From positions 1 through 15,481 of the forward strand of contig JAUIKB010000025.1 in assembly GCA_030430975.1 (NCBI GenBank): DNA of 15,481 bases. Reading direction: 5' to 3'. Below are positions 14,365 to 15,481 of this stretch, piece by piece. The position numbers and the translations under genes are program-made. The notes under the pieces were generated by a model. That model was not told the DNA's origin, searched no databases, and saw only the letters and a list, made by a program, of their open reading frames with translations. The stretch comes from Polyangia bacterium. Lineage in GTDB: Bacteria; Myxococcota_A; Polyangia; Polyangiales; Polyangiaceae. Numbering within the stretch: the stretch's first letter is position 1; every line of letters begins with the position of its first letter.

Positions 14365-15481
14365 TGCGTGATCGGTGTCCGCTGACAGTCGCCGTCGCTC
14401 CACTTGATGCGCGGCCCCAGCTCCGGCACCTCGAAGTCGCTCCAGTTCAGTCCTTTGAGGTCGTGGGGGCCAAGGCCGACATCGTCGTACTTGTGCGTCG
14501 TAGAACGATCGCCCCGCGCCGTGAACGTGACGTTGCCGCCATCGGCCATATACATTCCGTACTTCATCAAGGCGCGCAGCACGACTTGTGCGGCGGCGTT
14601 GAAGCCACTGATGTCCGTGCTGGCTTTCAGTCGAAGGCGCGCCGCGTACGGAGGAGCGTCGCTCGGCCCGCTGGTGGCGCCGGTGCTGTGCGTGCCGGGT
14701 GCCACGAAGATGTCATCGCGGATCCGGTTGTTCGGCAGGATGAAGCGCAACGCGTGGGGGATTTCGCCAGCGTGGATCTCGTCGGCGGTGAATAGCATTG
14801 GCGCGATGGGCAAACCCGCGGCGTCGGCGCTGGTACAGTATTGACCGCGGCCGGTATCGGGAGGCGTCGTTTTTAGATCCCAGATCGCCTGACAGCCTCC
14901 GTTAAATGTGCTGCCCTGGATGTCGGCCCGCCACATCTCGTACAGTCGACACTCGTCTTTTTCTATGACGATTAGATGACAGTCGCCATCGGTCGTACAG
15001 CGGTAGTCGGACTCGCTTTCGAGCGCGCCGCCGGGGGGTACTGGCGGGGGGGCGGGATCGCAATCCGGTGAGAAGAAGTCGCCGGTCTGGTTAAACGTCT
15101 GGCGGGGTGTGGCGCTGTCTGCGGTCAGTACTTCGAAACCAAAGTCGATTTGGAACACCGTGCCAGCGCTGCTGTGGTTGGTTTGCAGGTAGTTGATGAT
15201 AGCGGATGATTCCGAGTCCAACGGCCGACTGTCGACGGGAGTGTTCCAATCCGCATCTGGCGGAAAGAGCTGGTCGGCGGCGTTGCCGCAGCTGTCCACC
15301 GCGCCGCTGCCGCCCGCGCCGGTCCCTCCCGAACTACTGCCGCCGGTTGCCGAGCCGCCGGTTGCCGAGCCGCCGGTCGCCGAGCCGCCGGTCGCCGAGC
15401 CGCCGGTCGCCGAGCCGCCGGTCGCCGAGCCGCCGGTCGCCGAGCCGCCAGCACCGGCTTGCCCGCCCGCCGCGGGGCTGC
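14361..15481 (-). CDS. Secreted protein with Gly/Ser/Ala/Thr repeat linker, 5' end beyond the window
   Basis: About 373 codons are visible; the frame stays open to the edge, so the signal peptide lies outside. The visible N-terminus is a low-complexity linker with seven GSATG units. It leads into a Cys-containing extracytoplasmic domain with segments such as YRCTTDGDCHLIV, DECRLYEMWRAD, EIHAGEIPHALRFILP, YAARLRLKASTDISGF and LMKYGMYMADGG. The last group matches a family of secreted bacterial proteins of unknown function that I recognise by pattern but cannot name. Starting the protein at the GTG at 15299 would remove the linker and any export signal, so I treat it as 5'-partial. Its TGA overlaps the MmcQ/YjbR start. 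Confidence 0.82.
   Translation of the reverse strand, partial: SPAAGGQAGAGGSATGGSATGGSATGGSATGGSATGGSATGGSATGGSSSGGTGAGGSGAVDSCGNAADQLFPPDADWNTPVDSRPLDSESSAIINYLQTNHSSAGTVFQIDFGFEVLTADSATPRQTFNQTGDFFSPDCDPAPPPVPPGGALESESDYRCTTDGDCHLIVIEKDECRLYEMWRADIQGSTFNGGCQAIWDLKTTPPDTGRGQYCTSADAAGLPIAPMLFTADEIHAGEIPHALRFILPNNRIRDDIFVAPGTHSTGATSGPSDAPPYAARLRLKASTDISGFNAAAQVVLRALMKYGMYMADGGNVTFTARGDRSTTHKYDDVGLGPHDLKGLNWSDFEVPELGPRIKWSDGDCQRTPITQ
15341..15445 (-). repeat. Seven 15-bp tandem repeats in a lipoprotein-type linker
   Basis: Seven consecutive 15-base units (plus strand cgccggt[t/c]gccgagc) run from 15341 to 15445. The two nearest the domain carry T and the other five carry C at one position, a synonymous change. 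They encode Gly-Ser-Ala-Thr-Gly pentapeptides. Unit length is a multiple of three, so copy-number change alters linker length without breaking the frame. Confidence 0.93.

Noticed and set aside
15341..15445. CRISPR-like array
   Set aside because: Units are contiguous 15-mers with no spacers and encode a Gly-Ser-Ala-Thr-Gly linker in frame.

Overview
The window is GC-rich, densely coding chromosomal DNA. It most resembles a myxobacterium (Myxococcota, Polyangiales-like). The main reasons are lipoproteins whose lipobox cysteine is followed by long Gly/Ala/Ser-rich linkers (4120-5691, 7130-8059, 14361-15481), a nickel superoxide dismutase with its maturation peptidase, an ECF sigma factor next to a polytopic membrane protein, and very short gene gaps. 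No rRNA, tRNA, insertion sequence, prophage or CRISPR array was seen. The longest gene-free stretch is about 185 bases (11180-11364).

Left part (1-4088): the C-terminal end of an ECF-type sigma factor is followed by a six-helix membrane protein, probably its NrsF-like anti-sigma factor. Converging on these is a DNA methyltransferase with a long basic N-terminal tail and no restriction partner. Cysteinyl-tRNA synthetase (cysS) diverges from it. Middle (4120-9323): a DUF4874/DUF4832 lipoprotein (+) converges on a minus-strand pair, a tiny lipoprotein translationally coupled to a LOG-family phosphoribohydrolase. Then come a GFA-family zinc protein and an L,D-transpeptidase lipoprotein (both -), and a translationally coupled pair of membrane proteins of unknown role (+).

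Right part (9398-15481, all minus strand): the standout is 9398-11179. Read conventionally it gives a 485-residue lipoprotein that stops at UGA (9722-9724), plus a separate 86-residue fragment. The reading frame is in fact continuous, and the UGA lies exactly where the first cysteine of a redoxin CxxC motif belongs (YF-UGA-PLC). A stem-loop with bacterial SECIS-like geometry lies just downstream. I read this as one unsplit selenoprotein of about 593 residues: lipoprotein signal, beta-propeller-like repeats, Ig-like domain, then a UxxC redoxin domain. Next come a DoxX-like/VOC pair, a sodN-sodX-small Cys-rich lipoprotein cassette with two tandem hairpins in its leader, a DUF427 protein, and a MmcQ/YjbR protein coupled to a secreted lipoprotein that runs off the window edge.

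Several genes touch redox or cell-envelope biology (nickel SOD, Sec-redoxin, GFA protein, L,D-transpeptidase, many lipoproteins). They lie in separate small transcription units, so a shared pathway is not demonstrated. No selenocysteine biosynthesis gene (selA, selB, selD) or tRNA-Sec is visible here, so the selenoprotein call predicts that these exist elsewhere in the genome.
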